This document shows positions 37,739 through 48,299 of a stretch of DNA of 62,690 nt, piece by piece. Within the stretch, counting starts at the first letter, position 1; every line of letters starts with the position of its first letter. Source of the DNA: Thermosipho atlanticus DSM 15807. GTDB lineage: Bacteria; Thermotogota; Thermotogae; Thermotogales; Fervidobacteriaceae. The stretch is taken from contig NZ_FQXN01000006.1 of NCBI RefSeq assembly GCF_900129985.1, forward strand, positions 1-62,690, in the 5' to 3' direction. The notes under the pieces were generated by a model. That model was not told the DNA's origin, searched no databases, and was given only the letters and a program-made list of their open reading frames with translations. The translations under genes and the position numbers were made by a program.

Positions 37739-38614
37739 CATTCTGTAGTTTTAAAACACTTGGACGAAAATGAAGTAGAACGACTCACAGGTAGAAGAAT
37801 TAAAGTAGAACTTTACCCATCGGGACAACTTGGTGACCAACGCTCAGCTATAGAACAAGTAAGAAGAGGAACAATAGAGACTTATAACATTAGTTCCGGA
37901 GTTTTAGCTTCTGCATATTATCCCCCTTTAGAAGTATTGGACATGCCATTTTTATTTTCCTCCAATGAACATATCTTACTATTTGGAAATAGTGATTTTA
38001 TAAAACAACTTATAGAAGATTGGGCAAAAAACTGGTATCAGAATCCTTTCAATACAGTCTTTTGGTTTTAGACATATATTTAATAGCAAAAGACCTATAA
38101 AAGTACCTAATGATTTAAAAGGTTTAAAAATAAGAACTATGGAAATTGTTCCACATATGAAACTTATTAAAGCAGCAGGCGGTACTCCTGTCCCTATGCT
38201 AATGTTAGAACTTTACACCGCTTTACAAACAAAAGTGGTTGATGGAGCTGAAAATACTATTTCAAACATCTTGGCACAAAAATATTATCAAGTTCAAAAA
38301 TACTTAACCTTAACGGGAAATGTTATGGGAATAGGAGTAACTATAATAAATGAAAAATGGTTTCAATCACTCCCAGATGACTTAAAAGGTGCTCTCATAG
38401 AAGCCGAAAGAACTGCTTTGCTAGTATATGCAAGAATATCTCAACTTGTTTCTGATGTCAAACTTGATGATTTGAAAAAAAGATGAAAGTATATATTTCA
38501 ACGCCCGAAGAAATTAAACTATGGAAAGAAACAACTCAACCTTATGTTAAAGAATACCTCATAAAAAAACTTGGTAAAGATCTTGTTAATAATTTCCTCA
38601 ATGCCATTGAATAA
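37739..38614 (+). pseudogene. dctP: Decayed TRAP solute-binding protein gene
   Basis: Three frames together give most of a DctP protein. Frame one: RRIKVELYPSGQLGDQRSAI to IEDWAKN (37739-38071). After a slip at AAAAAAC near 38030: GIRILSIQSFGFRHIF, KVPNDLKGLKIRTMEIVPHM and VDGAENTISN to KLDDLKKR (38486). A third slip gives MKVYISTPEEIKLWK to LVNNFLNAIE and a stop at 38614. The signal peptide and start are missing. Two frameshifts make it non-functional. Confidence 0.88.
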
Positions 38615-38695
38615 CCAAGACAACAAATGCTTTCAGAAGCCAGAAATTTAGGCAAATGACCGTTTAACCTTTCACGGAGGGAACCATTTTTTACC

Positions 38696-39536
38696 GTGAT
38701 GGAAATAGCTTTGTCTTTTACTATGTTTTTAAGCTCCATCTTATATTTTCTCGTTAAAGGAGTACCACTTTATTTGGTCGTCCACACTTTTTTTCATAGG
38801 TTTAGATTTTTTAACCCTTTTGGCAATTCCTTTTTTCATTTTGGCAGGAAAATTAATAGCATATTCTGGAACTATAAATATGGAATCATAAATAAAATAT
38901 CTGAATTTTTAAATTTATTGGTTGGTAAATATAGAGGAGGATTGGCTTATGTAAACGTTTTAGCCAGCATGCTTTTCGGAGGAGTTTCAGGATCTGATAT
39001 TGCGGATGTTGGTGGTATAGGACGTTTAATAGTGGATTTAATGGTTGAAGCTGGTTATGATAACTTCAACTGCTATTCTAATGCTTACAGGTACTTCAAG
39101 TATATTTGCTAGAATTTTAGCAGTAGAAAAAATCCCAGATGTTCTCACAAATTTTCTTCAATCAACAATAGGAGATAATAAATATTTATTCTTATTGTTT
39201 GTGAATGTTTTTCTTTTACTTTTTGGTATGGTCATGGATGCTATGCCAGCTCTATTAGTTCTTGCTCCTACATTTTTACCAGTCGCAGTTAATAATTATG
39301 GACTAAATCCCGTTCATTTCGGCGTTGTAATGGGTTTTAATTTAATAATTGGTCTTATGACACCTCCATATGGCCCCGCTTTATTTACAGGAGCCGCTGT
39401 AAGCAGTTTGCCTATTGGGAAAACATCAAAAGAAATGATCCCATTTATACTTGCTTCAATTGCTATCTTACTTTTAGTAACATTCTTACCGGATATTGTA
39501 TTATATCTTCCAAAAATATTTGGGGTCTCTGAGTAA
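38696..39536 (+). pseudogene. dctM: Decayed TRAP large permease gene
   Basis: The N-terminal half (MEIALSFTMFLSSILYFL, then in another frame LLAIPFFILAGKLIAYSG, then YRGGLAYVNVLASMLFGGVS to LMVEAGYDN) is joined near 39060 to the C-terminal part (MLTGTSSIFARILAVEKIP to LPDIVLYLPKIFGV). About 200 middle residues are deleted and at least two frameshifts occur. No dctQ gene lies between this and the dctP remnant. Confidence 0.88.
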
Positions 39537-39761
39537 ATGAAAAAACTAGAATCATAAAAATATTTTACTACTTTAATTATTTGATTATAATTGATTATTT
39601 TTCCATAAAAAGTCTTTTTATTATTATTTCTCCTATTTCTAATTCACTTACAGTTTTTAAAACTTCTCAGCTTTTTTATAATTGAATTAACTAAACAACA
39701 GATTTTTCACTTTATTTTACTTTTCACTTAGAGTCTTATTCAAATTAAATTATTCATTTAA

Positions 39762-40205
39762 TTATATGTCATCTTGTACATCAAGAAAATAATTTACTAT
39801 TTCTTCCTCATTAAAAAATATCTTATATTCTCTTTCATAACTTTCTAGTGAATCACTAGCATGAATAAGGTTTTTAGTAATTGTCAAAGCAAATTCTCCT
39901 CTGATCGTTCCAGTGCCTGCTTTTAAAGGATCAGTTTTTCCAATTATATGCCTAACCATATCTATTACACGTGGAGCCTCTACAATCATCGCAACAACTG
40001 GTCCGCCTGTTACAAATTCAATTAATTCTTCATAAAAATCTTTTCCTTTATGTATTTCATACAATTGTTCTGCTTGCTCTCTTGTCATCCAGAATAGTTT
40101 TAACGCAACAATTTTTATCCCTCTTTGTTCAAATCTTTTGATTATTTCTCCTACTAGTCCTCGTCTAACAGCATTTGGTTTTAAATAGATAAACGTTCTT
40201 TCCAT
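39762..40205 (-). CDS. ndk: Nucleoside diphosphate kinase
   Basis: It transfers the gamma-phosphate of ATP to other nucleoside diphosphates through a phospho-histidine. Start ERTFIYLKPNAVRRGLVGEI, catalytic His115 in NLIHASDSLESYERE, length 147 residues, all normal. AGGTGCTTAC precedes the ATG, and the start overlaps the upstream gene's end by 25 bases. The last ten codons are repeated at 36223-36269. Confidence 0.96.
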   Translation of the reverse strand: MERTFIYLKPNAVRRGLVGEIIKRFEQRGIKIVALKLFWMTREQAEQLYEIHKGKDFYEELIEFVTGGPVVAMIVEAPRVIDMVRHIIGKTDPLKAGTGTIRGEFALTITKNLIHASDSLESYEREYKIFFNEEEIVNYFLDVQDDI

Positions 40206-40723
40206 GTAAGCACCTCCACATATTCAAAATTAGTTGAAAGGGCTTTTAAGACCTCCCACATTTCATTATTGGGATATTTAGTAAGGACAAAAGTAAAATC
40301 TTCATCAAAGATCTTTGGTAAAGATTTTATAACATCTATTTGACCAATGTATTCTGGAAAAACTTTTTTTGCACTTTTGTTTTCTATACACTCTTGCTGT
40401 ATATCCCTGCCAATTAATTTTTTCAACGATATATTTTTAGATTTTGAGTACAATTCTTTGAACGCTGCGTCAATTGCAAACACCACTTTTGGATGGCCTG
40501 GAAAAATTCTTTCCAATTTTTCCGAAATACAAAATGCATCTTCTATTGTTGATAACTCAACCGTATATCTAAATTCTTCAATAACCCCCATTATAGTTTT
40601 ATAATTTTCTCCCCTACTTTTTTCAGGAACAATAGCACCGGTACCAACATTTACATCGTCAGTTACTTCAACAACAACATATTCTCCTATCTCTGACCTC
40701 TTTAAATTGTAGAAAAATTTCAT
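40181..40723 (-). CDS. Conserved-looking protein of unknown function
   Basis: A 180-residue cytoplasmic protein that I do not recognise. It begins MKFFYNLKRSEIGEYVVVEV and has a mixed alpha/beta look (AIVPEKSRGENYKTIMG, VVFAIDAAFKELYS). The start ATG 40723 overlaps the penicillin-binding-protein stop by one base (TAATG) and follows GGTGGAG. The end overlaps ndk. The tight coupling suggests co-translation with both neighbours. Confidence 0.7.
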   Translation of the reverse strand: MKFFYNLKRSEIGEYVVVEVTDDVNVGTGAIVPEKSRGENYKTIMGVIEEFRYTVELSTIEDAFCISEKLERIFPGHPKVVFAIDAAFKELYSKSKNISLKKLIGRDIQQECIENKSAKKVFPEYIGQIDVIKSLPKIFDEDFTFVLTKYPNNEMWEVLKALSTNFEYVEVLTWKERLSI

Positions 40724-42633
40724 TAATCTCCACCCCCTAGTAGACTCCAAAGCTGCAATGTTAAATCTTGAGAAATTGAATTCATAAATGATAAAAACTC
40801 AAATAACGATTCATCATCAAAGGTTTTTAAAATTCGAACTAGAGTATCAATTGTCATTTTCCCTTCTTGTATCATTTGATATATATATTGATAATCAATA
40901 TATTTTAATGGATTTATCTTTATTACACTAAGTTTTCTATAAATTGATGAAATATTAAACGGCGTTTTTCCAATATCGATTTTCGATGCTATTGCTTTCC
41001 ACAACGGCGCAACATCTCTTCCACCCAATAGGTCTTTTCCATCTTGCGAAATAATCATCAATTTTTCCCCGTCAGCTCCCATAAACCAAGCATATTGTTC
41101 TGCAGTTCCCGTCTTACCAACAATATATCTTCCTGGAATTCTCGCTCTTACACCTGTTCCTCTTCGTACGACTTCTTTTAATAAATTAATCAACAAGTAA
41201 CTAGCCTCAATTTGTGACCTTCTTGAGCCTTTAATAACATTCTCAACTGTTGTTTTGGATTTATAATAAACAATTCCATCATAACTTATAACTTCATCAA
41301 CAATATGTGGTTTAACAACCACTCCTCCGTTTAAAAGGCCAGAAAAACCTTTAGCTAATTCTTCATGGGAAGTTTCAAGCGTTCCAAGGGCTAATGTTAA
41401 ATCATTCGGGTAAAATCCACCAATTTTAAGTTGTTTTTGCAAAAATGTCCTTACATTATTATCGCCCAACATTAAATAAAGATTTAATGAAGGTACATTT
41501 CTAGAATGAACTAAAGCTTCTTCTAACGTAGTTTGACCATGAAAATCCTTTTCAAAATTCTCAGGTGTCCAATCACCAATTTTTATCGGTAGATCAAACA
41601 ATTTTGAGTCTAAATTATAACCTTCTAATAATGCTTTATAGTAATAAAATGGCTTGATTAATGATCCCGTTTGTCTTCTACCTGAATGAACTCCTTTTCC
41701 ATAGTAACCCAAAATCTCGCCTGTCACGTAATCAAAAATTAGTGCAGCATTATTTTCAGACAAGGTTTTTGCTAAAATTTCATTATATTCTTTTACTAAA
41801 GTTGTTTTTACTCTAAACCCTTTTCTTAATATATCCAAACTAAAACCTAATTCTTTTAGTTCTTCAATTATCCTCCAGAAAATTTCTTCATCGTATTTTT
41901 CCTCAACTACCTTATGCGATTTTACTTTCAAAAGCTCTTGACTATATTTCTTATATTCTTCCGTTGTAATTACTTCTTCATTTAATAGCCTTTTCAGTAC
42001 AATAACAGCCTTTTTGTAATTTCCCTTCAAATCTTGAGGATTGTAATATTCAGGTGATTTGACAGTATTCACAAGTAGTGCTATCTCTGGAAGAGTTAAA
42101 TCTTTCGGTTCCTTTCCAAAATAGTATTTTGAGGCTGTTCCAAAACCATATATCCCATTCCCCATGTAAACGGTGTTTAAATACAATTCAAGAATTTCTT
42201 CTTTTGTTCTCATTTTTTCAAGATAAAAAGAAATAAAAATTTCTTTTATCTTTCGTTTTATAGTCCGTTCTTGAGTAAGATACAAGCTTCTAGCAAGTTG
42301 TTGGGTTAAAGTACTTCCACCTTGTATATCCTTTTTGATAAAAGTATTATACAAACCTCTTAAAATTCCTAATACATCTATACCAATATGAACAAAAAAA
42401 TCTTCGTCTTCAGAAATAATTAATGCATTTATTAACTTTTCAGGATAGTCATCTAGATTAAACCAAAGGGCACGCGGAAAATAAAAGGGACTTCCATCGG
42501 AATATTCAACAACTAAACTAGATGGGATTACAGTTTCGGGCTCAGGTAAATCTTTTGTAAATGTAATATACAAATAGAATAACGAGAAAAAAGCGAGAAA
42601 AAAACCTATTAAAAAAATTATCAATCTTTTCAT
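40723..42633 (-). CDS. Class A penicillin-binding protein (transglycosylase/transpeptidase)
   Basis: It polymerises and cross-links peptidoglycan outside the membrane. One N-terminal anchor helix (~3-24). The GT51 domain has SEDEDFFVHIGID and GGSTLTQQLARSLYL (~75-120). The transpeptidase domain has all three motifs: SLIK in RQTGSLIKPFY, SRN in HSRNVPSLN and KTG in VGKTGTAEQYAW. At 636 residues it is compact. It overlaps the hydrolase gene upstream (ATGA). Confidence 0.94.
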   Translation of the reverse strand: MKRLIIFLIGFFLAFFSLFYLYITFTKDLPEPETVIPSSLVVEYSDGSPFYFPRALWFNLDDYPEKLINALIISEDEDFFVHIGIDVLGILRGLYNTFIKKDIQGGSTLTQQLARSLYLTQERTIKRKIKEIFISFYLEKMRTKEEILELYLNTVYMGNGIYGFGTASKYYFGKEPKDLTLPEIALLVNTVKSPEYYNPQDLKGNYKKAVIVLKRLLNEEVITTEEYKKYSQELLKVKSHKVVEEKYDEEIFWRIIEELKELGFSLDILRKGFRVKTTLVKEYNEILAKTLSENNAALIFDYVTGEILGYYGKGVHSGRRQTGSLIKPFYYYKALLEGYNLDSKLFDLPIKIGDWTPENFEKDFHGQTTLEEALVHSRNVPSLNLYLMLGDNNVRTFLQKQLKIGGFYPNDLTLALGTLETSHEELAKGFSGLLNGGVVVKPHIVDEVISYDGIVYYKSKTTVENVIKGSRRSQIEASYLLINLLKEVVRRGTGVRARIPGRYIVGKTGTAEQYAWFMGADGEKLMIISQDGKDLLGGRDVAPLWKAIASKIDIGKTPFNISSIYRKLSVIKINPLKYIDYQYIYQMIQEGKMTIDTLVRILKTFDDESLFEFLSFMNSISQDLTLQLWSLLGGGD

Positions 42634-43211
42634 ACTATACCTCTCTTAAAAAAGGGATTTATCTTAAATAATTCAGAAACTTTACATATATTCTCGTGAC
42701 CGGGTAGAATTAACATATCTTCTAAAAATTCCAAAAATTTCTTGTTTAATTTTTTGATTGTTTCATTCATTAGCTTTTTTGAACCCCCTAAATCACTTCT
42801 TCCTATTGTCGAACAAAATATTGTGTCACCCGTAAAGATTAAATTACCATGAATTACTATTCTCGAACCAAGAGTATGTCCGGGGGCTTTAATAGTATCG
42901 AAAAGTTCATCAATATTTTTTGTATCTCCTTCAAAAATAAACTTTTGTCCAAAAAGATAAGAAAAATTTTTTTCAGCATCATATAGCATTTCTTTATCTT
43001 CATCTGAAATGTAAACATCAATAAGATTTAGTTCTGGAAGCCCAGCAATATGGTCAAAATGTCCGTGAGTTAATAACGCAATTACAGGTTTATCTTTCAA
43101 ATAATTTCCTATTCCATAACCGGGATCAACAACGTAAGTTATTCCATCTTTTTCGAAAATATAAGTATTTGTTGCCAAAAATCCTGAAGTTTTAATTAAT
43201 TTAAAATTCAA
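42630..43211 (-). CDS. Metallo-beta-lactamase-fold hydrolase (glyoxalase II-like)
   Basis: A two-metal hydrolase of about 193 residues. The metal motif THGHFDHIAG, TLGSRIV, FTGDTIFCSTIGRSDL and ILPGHEN are in order. Short relatives act on thioesters or unknown substrates. The start is probably TTG 43211, seven bases after AAGGTG; an in-frame TTG at 43217 sits on the ribosome site. It is followed directly by the penicillin-binding protein gene. Confidence 0.9.
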   Translation of the reverse strand: MNFKLIKTSGFLATNTYIFEKDGITYVVDPGYGIGNYLKDKPVIALLTHGHFDHIAGLPELNLIDVYISDEDKEMLYDAEKNFSYLFGQKFIFEGDTKNIDELFDTIKAPGHTLGSRIVIHGNLIFTGDTIFCSTIGRSDLGGSKKLMNETIKKLNKKFLEFLEDMLILPGHENICKVSELFKINPFFKRGIV

Positions 43212-43267
43212 GCTCAATCACCTTGACTTTAATATCAAAATTATACCATCTATCCTCATTTAGTTTT

Positions 43268-44389
43268 TTATTTTACAAACTCCTTGATTCTCTGAAAAGC
43301 TCCGCTAAGATTTTTCATTGAATTTGCAAAGGAAAGTCTTACAAATCCTTTTGCATCAAAAGCACTACCAGGTACAAGTGCTACAAGTTTTTCTTCAAGT
43401 AACTTTTTGCAAAAAGTTTCATCATCGTTCAATGGAGATTTAAAAAACAAATAAAACGCGCCATTAGGATTAACAAATTCCAAACCTATCTTTCGTGCTT
43501 CTTCAACCGTAAAATCTCTTCTTTTCTTAAATTCATCTATCATATATTTATTATCTACTTTATCTGCTTCAACTGCAGCGAATTGAGCTATAGAATTGAC
43601 AGAAGACGTAGTATGCCCTTGTATTTTTGATATTCTATTATAAATAACTCTATTTTTTGTTGCACAATAACCTAGTCTCCACCCCGTCATTGCATAAGCC
43701 TTAGAAAACGCATTAATATATATTAACTGCTGTGGGTTAACAAAGTTATATAATGAAACAAAAGGTTTATCATATACAAGCGAATCATAGACCTCATCCG
43801 CAATAACATATAATCCTTTCTTATTTGCTATTTCTGCAATACCTTTAATAACACTCTCTGAATAAACAACACCTGTAGGATTATTCGGAGAATTTACCAA
43901 AATTGCCTTAGTTTTAGAAGTAATATTTTTTTCTATCTCATTAACATTTGGTAGAAATCCTTCTTCGAATGTAGTTCTAATTATTACAGGCTTAGCTCCA
44001 GCCAATAAAATCATAGGCACATAACTAACCCAGAGCGGTGAAAACAAAATCACTTCATCGTCTTTATCTAAAATAGCTAATAATGCGTTATAAATGGCTT
44101 GCTTTCCTCCATTTGTTACTATTATTTCGTCTGCCGTATATTCAATTCCCTTCTTGGAAAGTAATTTTGAAATAGTCATTCGTAGCTCAAAAATTCCCTT
44201 ACTGTTAGTATATTTTGTAAAATCCTTATCGAGAGCTTCCTTTGCTTTCTCTTTTATTCGTTCGGGAGTTGGAAAATCAGGTTCTCCAGTTGTTAAGTTA
44301 ATCACATCTTTCCCTTCATTCATAAGCTTTGTCGCAATTGCGTTAATTTCTAATGTTTTTGAAGCAGGAATTTCATCAATGATTTTCAT
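43268..44389 (-). CDS. aspC: Class I aminotransferase (aspartate aminotransferase-like)
   Basis: A PLP enzyme of 373 residues. LVNSPNNPTGVVYSE and the lysine block NAFSKAYAMTGWRLGYCA are present, together with NLTTGEPDFPTPERIKE and the C-terminal Arg in FVRLSFANS. The substrate is probably aspartate, but other class Ib transaminases look alike. AGGAGGAACTTAT precedes the ATG. Confidence 0.92.
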   Translation of the reverse strand: MKIIDEIPASKTLEINAIATKLMNEGKDVINLTTGEPDFPTPERIKEKAKEALDKDFTKYTNSKGIFELRMTISKLLSKKGIEYTADEIIVTNGGKQAIYNALLAILDKDDEVILFSPLWVSYVPMILLAGAKPVIIRTTFEEGFLPNVNEIEKNITSKTKAILVNSPNNPTGVVYSESVIKGIAEIANKKGLYVIADEVYDSLVYDKPFVSLYNFVNPQQLIYINAFSKAYAMTGWRLGYCATKNRVIYNRISKIQGHTTSSVNSIAQFAAVEADKVDNKYMIDEFKKRRDFTVEEARKIGLEFVNPNGAFYLFFKSPLNDDETFCKKLLEEKLVALVPGSAFDAKGFVRLSFANSMKNLSGAFQRIKEFVK

Positions 44390-44401
44390 ATAAGTTCCTC
44401 C

Positions 44402-45391
44402 TCATTTTATTATCAAATAATATTTTACATATTCTTTTTTGTTTTCTCCTCTAACACTTATCATTAAACTATTGTATTCATTACTGAGAACAAAAGGTCC
44501 TGCATATAGTATCCCGTTTTTTATATAGCTTTTTACTATGCCTTTTTCTCTTATGTAAACAACAGGATTTTCGTAATTTTGGGGTACTTTAATCCTAGCT
44601 TTTACATAAAGTTTTTCATTTTTCCAATAAAAGGGTATGTTGTCTGTAATTAAGGCTTCTCTTGATAAAACGTATCTTACGTGCGATTCTGTAGCCCAAT
44701 CTTCAAGCAAAGCTTCTCTTGGAATTTCAAAAGGTGAAATTTCCTTATTATATGGTCCTGAAAGTTGGATAAAAGCTAGTTTAAAGCCGTTTTTTTTCAA
44801 TACTTCAATCATCTCTTTATTATAATATCCATAAGGGTAGGCATAGTATTTTAAAGAAGTTCCCATGTGCTTATACCATATATCTAAACCTTTCTTCAAA
44901 TCACTTTCGAAATATTTGATAAATTCTTCTTTATTCATATTTTTGTACACACTTGGAAATTTATCATGACTATAAGAATGATGCCCAAAAACCACTCCCC
45001 ATTCTGACATTTCTTTAACCATTTCCCACGTTAAATACTCCTTACTTTTCCCTACTCCCTTAAAATAAAGAAACACTGAAAAAGGAATGTTATATTTTTT
45101 AAAAATTGGAAAAGCATTTGTGTAAACAGTTTTGTAACCATCATCAATAGTAAAAATAACTGCATTTTCCTCTTCTTTTTTCCCATATACATACTCTTCG
45201 AGGTCTTTTAAAGTCCATATTTTATACCCTAATTTTTTAACAAGATTAATATGTAATTCTAATTCACTGGTCCATGTATTTGTTGTTGGATATCTCTCAT
45301 CGTCAAACCTATGATAGACAAAAACAATTATATTAGAAAAACTAAGAAAACATACTACAAATGTAAATAATAAAACCAAATATTTCTTCAT
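44402..45391 (-). CDS. Secreted polysaccharide deacetylase
   Basis: It has a signal peptide (~1-19) and a NodB domain: FTIDDGYKTVYTNA (Asp-Asp metal/base pair), HHSYSHDKFP (HxxxH) and YAYPYGYYNKEM. The C-terminal ~90 residues are beta-rich (KLYVKARIKVPQNY). It should deacetylate a cell-wall or other surface polysaccharide. GAGGTGAATTT precedes the ATG. It lies 12 bases upstream of the aminotransferase gene on the same strand. Confidence 0.9.
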   Translation of the reverse strand: MKKYLVLLFTFVVCFLSFSNIIVFVYHRFDDERYPTTNTWTSELELHINLVKKLGYKIWTLKDLEEYVYGKKEEENAVIFTIDDGYKTVYTNAFPIFKKYNIPFSVFLYFKGVGKSKEYLTWEMVKEMSEWGVVFGHHSYSHDKFPSVYKNMNKEEFIKYFESDLKKGLDIWYKHMGTSLKYYAYPYGYYNKEMIEVLKKNGFKLAFIQLSGPYNKEISPFEIPREALLEDWATESHVRYVLSREALITDNIPFYWKNEKLYVKARIKVPQNYENPVVYIREKGIVKSYIKNGILYAGPFVLSNEYNSLMISVRGENKKEYVKYYLIIK

Positions 45392-45479
45392 AAATTCACC
45401 TCAACTACTATTTTAAACTATTCAGTAAAATTCTCCACTAATAAAAAAATTTAAAATAACCTGTAATCAAAAGAATACT

Positions 45480-46373
45480 TTAATTCTCTAGCGATAAGAA
45501 ATATTTTCTAAATAAATCTTTTAATTCTTCAAAATCCTCTATTTTCATTACTTGCGCTCTAAATTCTCTAGAGTTCTTTAACCCTTTAGTATAACCTGTA
45601 ACAAACTTTCTAAATTCTACTACCGCTCTGTTTCCCACTTCTTTATATAAAAAATCTAAATGATTTAAAATAATATTTAACTTTTCTGCTAAACTTGGAT
45701 TTCCATTTGAAAAAATCCAAGGATTACCAATAGCCCCTCTTCCAATTAAAACTCCTTCAGCTCCAGAAATCTCCATAGCCTTTTTTGCATCTTCCAAAGA
45801 ATTTATATCACCATTTATATAAAAAGGAATATATCCCTTATTCCTAACATTCCAAGTCGCTTTTCCCAAATACATTTGTTTAGCTGTTCTGCCATGAACA
45901 GCTATCATATCTGCTCCAGCTTCAACTACTGTGTCATATATTTTGTCAAATTCATTTTTTTCAAAACCTAATCTTACTTTCACTGAAACTTTACAACTAA
46001 CAATCTTCTTTATTTCTTCAATAATCTTTTTTAACTTTCTTAAATCTTTCAAAAGCGCACTACCAGCACCCTTTCTTATCACCTTTTTCACAGGACATCC
46101 AGCATTTATATCAATCCAAGCTCCCTTGGTTTCAAGCATCTTTGCAGCTTGAGCCATAACAAATGGATCTGAACCAAATATTTGAATAGCCACTTTTTCT
46201 TTTTCATCATCATGTGGAAAATATAACTCATTAACTTTAACGTTTCTAATTACACTCTCCGCACTTATCATTTCAGTATATGCAAATTCTGCTCCAAAGG
46301 TAAAACAGATTGTTCTGAAACTGTAATTTGTAATCCCAGCCATCGGTGCAAGGCCAACTTTACCTATCACCAT
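45480..46373 (-). CDS. tRNA-dihydrouridine synthase (Dus family)
   Basis: A flavin enzyme that reduces uridines in tRNA. GLAPMAGITNYSFR, VAIQIFGSDPFVMAQAAK, INAGCPVKKVIRKGAGSALL (catalytic Cys), VKVRLGF, HGRTAKQMYLGKA and LIGRGAIGNPW are all in place. The length is about 297 residues. AGGAGG stands three bases before ATG 46373 and six before GTG 46370, so either may start it. The start lies inside the end of nadD, which couples the two. Confidence 0.94.
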   Translation of the reverse strand: MVIGKVGLAPMAGITNYSFRTICFTFGAEFAYTEMISAESVIRNVKVNELYFPHDDEKEKVAIQIFGSDPFVMAQAAKMLETKGAWIDINAGCPVKKVIRKGAGSALLKDLRKLKKIIEEIKKIVSCKVSVKVRLGFEKNEFDKIYDTVVEAGADMIAVHGRTAKQMYLGKATWNVRNKGYIPFYINGDINSLEDAKKAMEISGAEGVLIGRGAIGNPWIFSNGNPSLAEKLNIILNHLDFLYKEVGNRAVVEFRKFVTGYTKGLKNSREFRAQVMKIEDFEELKDLFRKYFLSLEN

Positions 46374-46986
46374 AAACCTCCTCAATATATGGTATTAATT
46401 CATCAGGAACAAATCCATATATACTTTGTTTATTTTTTACTCTTTCTCGTATCATTGTGGAAGAAATCTGAATCAAAGGAAGATCTAATATATAAACTGA
46501 ATTTGCTAAATTACCTAAAATATTTTCGGCTCTCTCTACAATCTTTATATCTTTATATCTTGGATATACTATCATCTTTATTTTTTTCAAAAGCTCGTCA
46601 TATTTGTACCATTTTTCAATTGTTAACAAAGCATCTTCGCCTACTAGATAAAAAATGTTGTTGTACATCTTCTTGTAGTATGCCACAGTGTTTATTGCAT
46701 AACTTATTCCTCCAAGTTTATTTTCAATATCACTTACAAGCAAACCCGTTTTCTTAAATGCAATTTTGGTTAACTCAAATCTTATACCAAAAGGAACATC
46801 TACTTCTTTATGTGGAGGAATTGAATTTGTAACAACATGCATATCAACAGAATTGCCAAACATTTCTCTAACAAGTTGTGCTATTATGATATGACCATTA
46901 TGTGGGGGATTAAATGAACCACCAAAAATTACTATACTATTCTTTGTATTCAAAAGCTCTTCCGGCAATCCAAACTGTATCCCCAT
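46360..46986 (-). CDS. nadD: Nicotinate-nucleotide adenylyltransferase
   Basis: It makes deamido-NAD from NaMN and [22 protein letters not shown] is the nucleotidyltransferase motif and [13 protein letters not shown] the C-terminal ISSTxxR motif. The start is uncertain. The ATG at 46986 lies 50 bases inside obg and adds about 14 residues. A TTG at 46953, behind GGAAGAG, would give a more usual N-terminus. Confidence 0.93.
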   Translation of the reverse strand: MGIQFGLPEELLNTKNSIVIFGGSFNPPHNGHIIIAQLVREMFGNSVDMHVVTNSIPPHKEVDVPFGIRFELTKIAFKKTGLLVSDIENKLGGISYAINTVAYYKKMYNNIFYLVGEDALLTIEKWYKYDELLKKIKMIVYPRYKDIKIVERAENILGNLANSVYILDLPLIQISSTMIRERVKNKQSIYGFVPDELIPYIEEVYGDR

Positions 46987-48244
46987 TTTTCACACCAGCC
47001 TTTCTAAGTTTTTCTTCTAGGCCGTTTTTATTCAATAACTCCATAAATCTTTTAAATCCATCCCTTTGATTTAAATTTAATCTTTTAGCCCATTGTTCAA
47101 CATAAGTTCCCGTAACTATATATTCACCATCTTCATCTCTTTCAATTTCAATCGGAAATCTTTCAGGTAATCTTATCCATACAGGCTTTGGCCTCTTGAT
47201 TTTTTCATTAATAATCTCTTTATTTTCGTAAAGTTTTTTACTCTCTTTGATTTTTTCATACAATGTGTACATTACTTTTTTTATACCTTCGCCTGTTAAC
47301 GTACTGATAGGAAATATTTCTTTTCCAATAGCATGCTCTAATTTTTTGATCTTTTCATTTAGCTCTTTTTCATCTATTAAATCTATTTTGTTAGCTATTA
47401 CTATTTCTTCTTTTTTTGCCAATTCTTTACTAAAAAACTCCAATTCATTCCTAATATCAAAGTAATCTTGAACAGGGTCACGACCTTCTATTCCTGAAAT
47501 GTCAATAATATGTGCTATAACGCTGCAACGTTCTACATGTCTTAAAAAGATGTTACCTAATCCTACACCCTTATGCGCCCCTTTTATTAATCCTGGAATA
47601 TCAGCTATAACAAATTGTGTATCATTAACCGTAACAACACCTAAATTAGGAATTAATGTGGTAAAAGGATATTCAGCTATCTTTGGACGTGCATTGCTCA
47701 CCTTTGAAATAAAGGAACTCTTACCAACATTAGGATAACCAACTAAGGCTACATCTGCGAGAAGCTTCAGCTCTAGTATTAGCTTTCGTTCTTCACCATC
47801 TGACCCTCTTTCAGCTATTTTAGGAGTCCTCATGGTTGGGGATTTAAAATGTACATTCCCTCTTCCACCTCTACCACCTCGCGCTACACAAACAACCATA
47901 CCCGGTTTATCTAAATCCGCTATAAGCTCTCCTGTTTCTAAATCTTTTACTACTGTTCCTACAGGTACATCAATTATAATATCTTCACCATTTTTCCCAT
48001 GTTTTTTGCCCCCCATACCATTTTCACCATTTTGTGCTATATATTTTTTCTTCTCTGAAACACTTAATAAGGTAGAAAGATTGGGATTTGCTCTCAAAAA
48101 AACAAAACCACCGTCGCCTCCGTCACCTCCATCAGGTCCACCTTTTGGTACATATTTTTCATGTCTAAAACTTGCAGAGCCATCTCCGCCTTTACCACCT
48201 TTTACATAAATTATTACACGATCAATAAAGTCTGCTTTTTTCAT
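46937..48244 (-). CDS. obg: Obg family GTPase
   Basis: A GTPase for ribosome assembly and stress control. The glycine-rich Obg domain ([19 protein letters not shown]) is followed by the G domain with [19 protein letters not shown] and NKIDL. A C-terminal OCT domain (~360-435) completes it. The length is 435 residues from ATG 48244, which follows GAGGTGATAT. It is first in an obg-nadD-dus run. Confidence 0.96.
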   Translation of the reverse strand: MKKADFIDRVIIYVKGGKGGDGSASFRHEKYVPKGGPDGGDGGDGGFVFLRANPNLSTLLSVSEKKKYIAQNGENGMGGKKHGKNGEDIIIDVPVGTVVKDLETGELIADLDKPGMVVCVARGGRGGRGNVHFKSPTMRTPKIAERGSDGEERKLILELKLLADVALVGYPNVGKSSFISKVSNARPKIAEYPFTTLIPNLGVVTVNDTQFVIADIPGLIKGAHKGVGLGNIFLRHVERCSVIAHIIDISGIEGRDPVQDYFDIRNELEFFSKELAKKEEIVIANKIDLIDEKELNEKIKKLEHAIGKEIFPISTLTGEGIKKVMYTLYEKIKESKKLYENKEIINEKIKRPKPVWIRLPERFPIEIERDEDGEYIVTGTYVEQWAKRLNLNQRDGFKRFMELLNKNGLEEKLRKAGVKNGDTVWIAGRAFEYKE

Positions 48245-48280
48245 ACATATCACCTCAATAATATTTTACCAAAACAAAAA

Positions 48281-48299
48281 ATCCCCCTAAAAGGGGGTG
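48281..48299 (-). terminator. Terminator after tRNA-Thr
   Basis: CCCCC-TTTTA-GGGGG on the minus strand, followed by ATTTTTTG. It ends the tRNA transcript before obg. Confidence 0.8.

Noticed and set aside
38542-38739. Minus-strand frame between the TRAP remnants
   Set aside because: It lies antisense to the remnants and has no ribosome site or recognisable motif.
47832-48209. Long plus-strand frame rich in Pro
   Set aside because: It is the antisense of the glycine-rich Obg domain.
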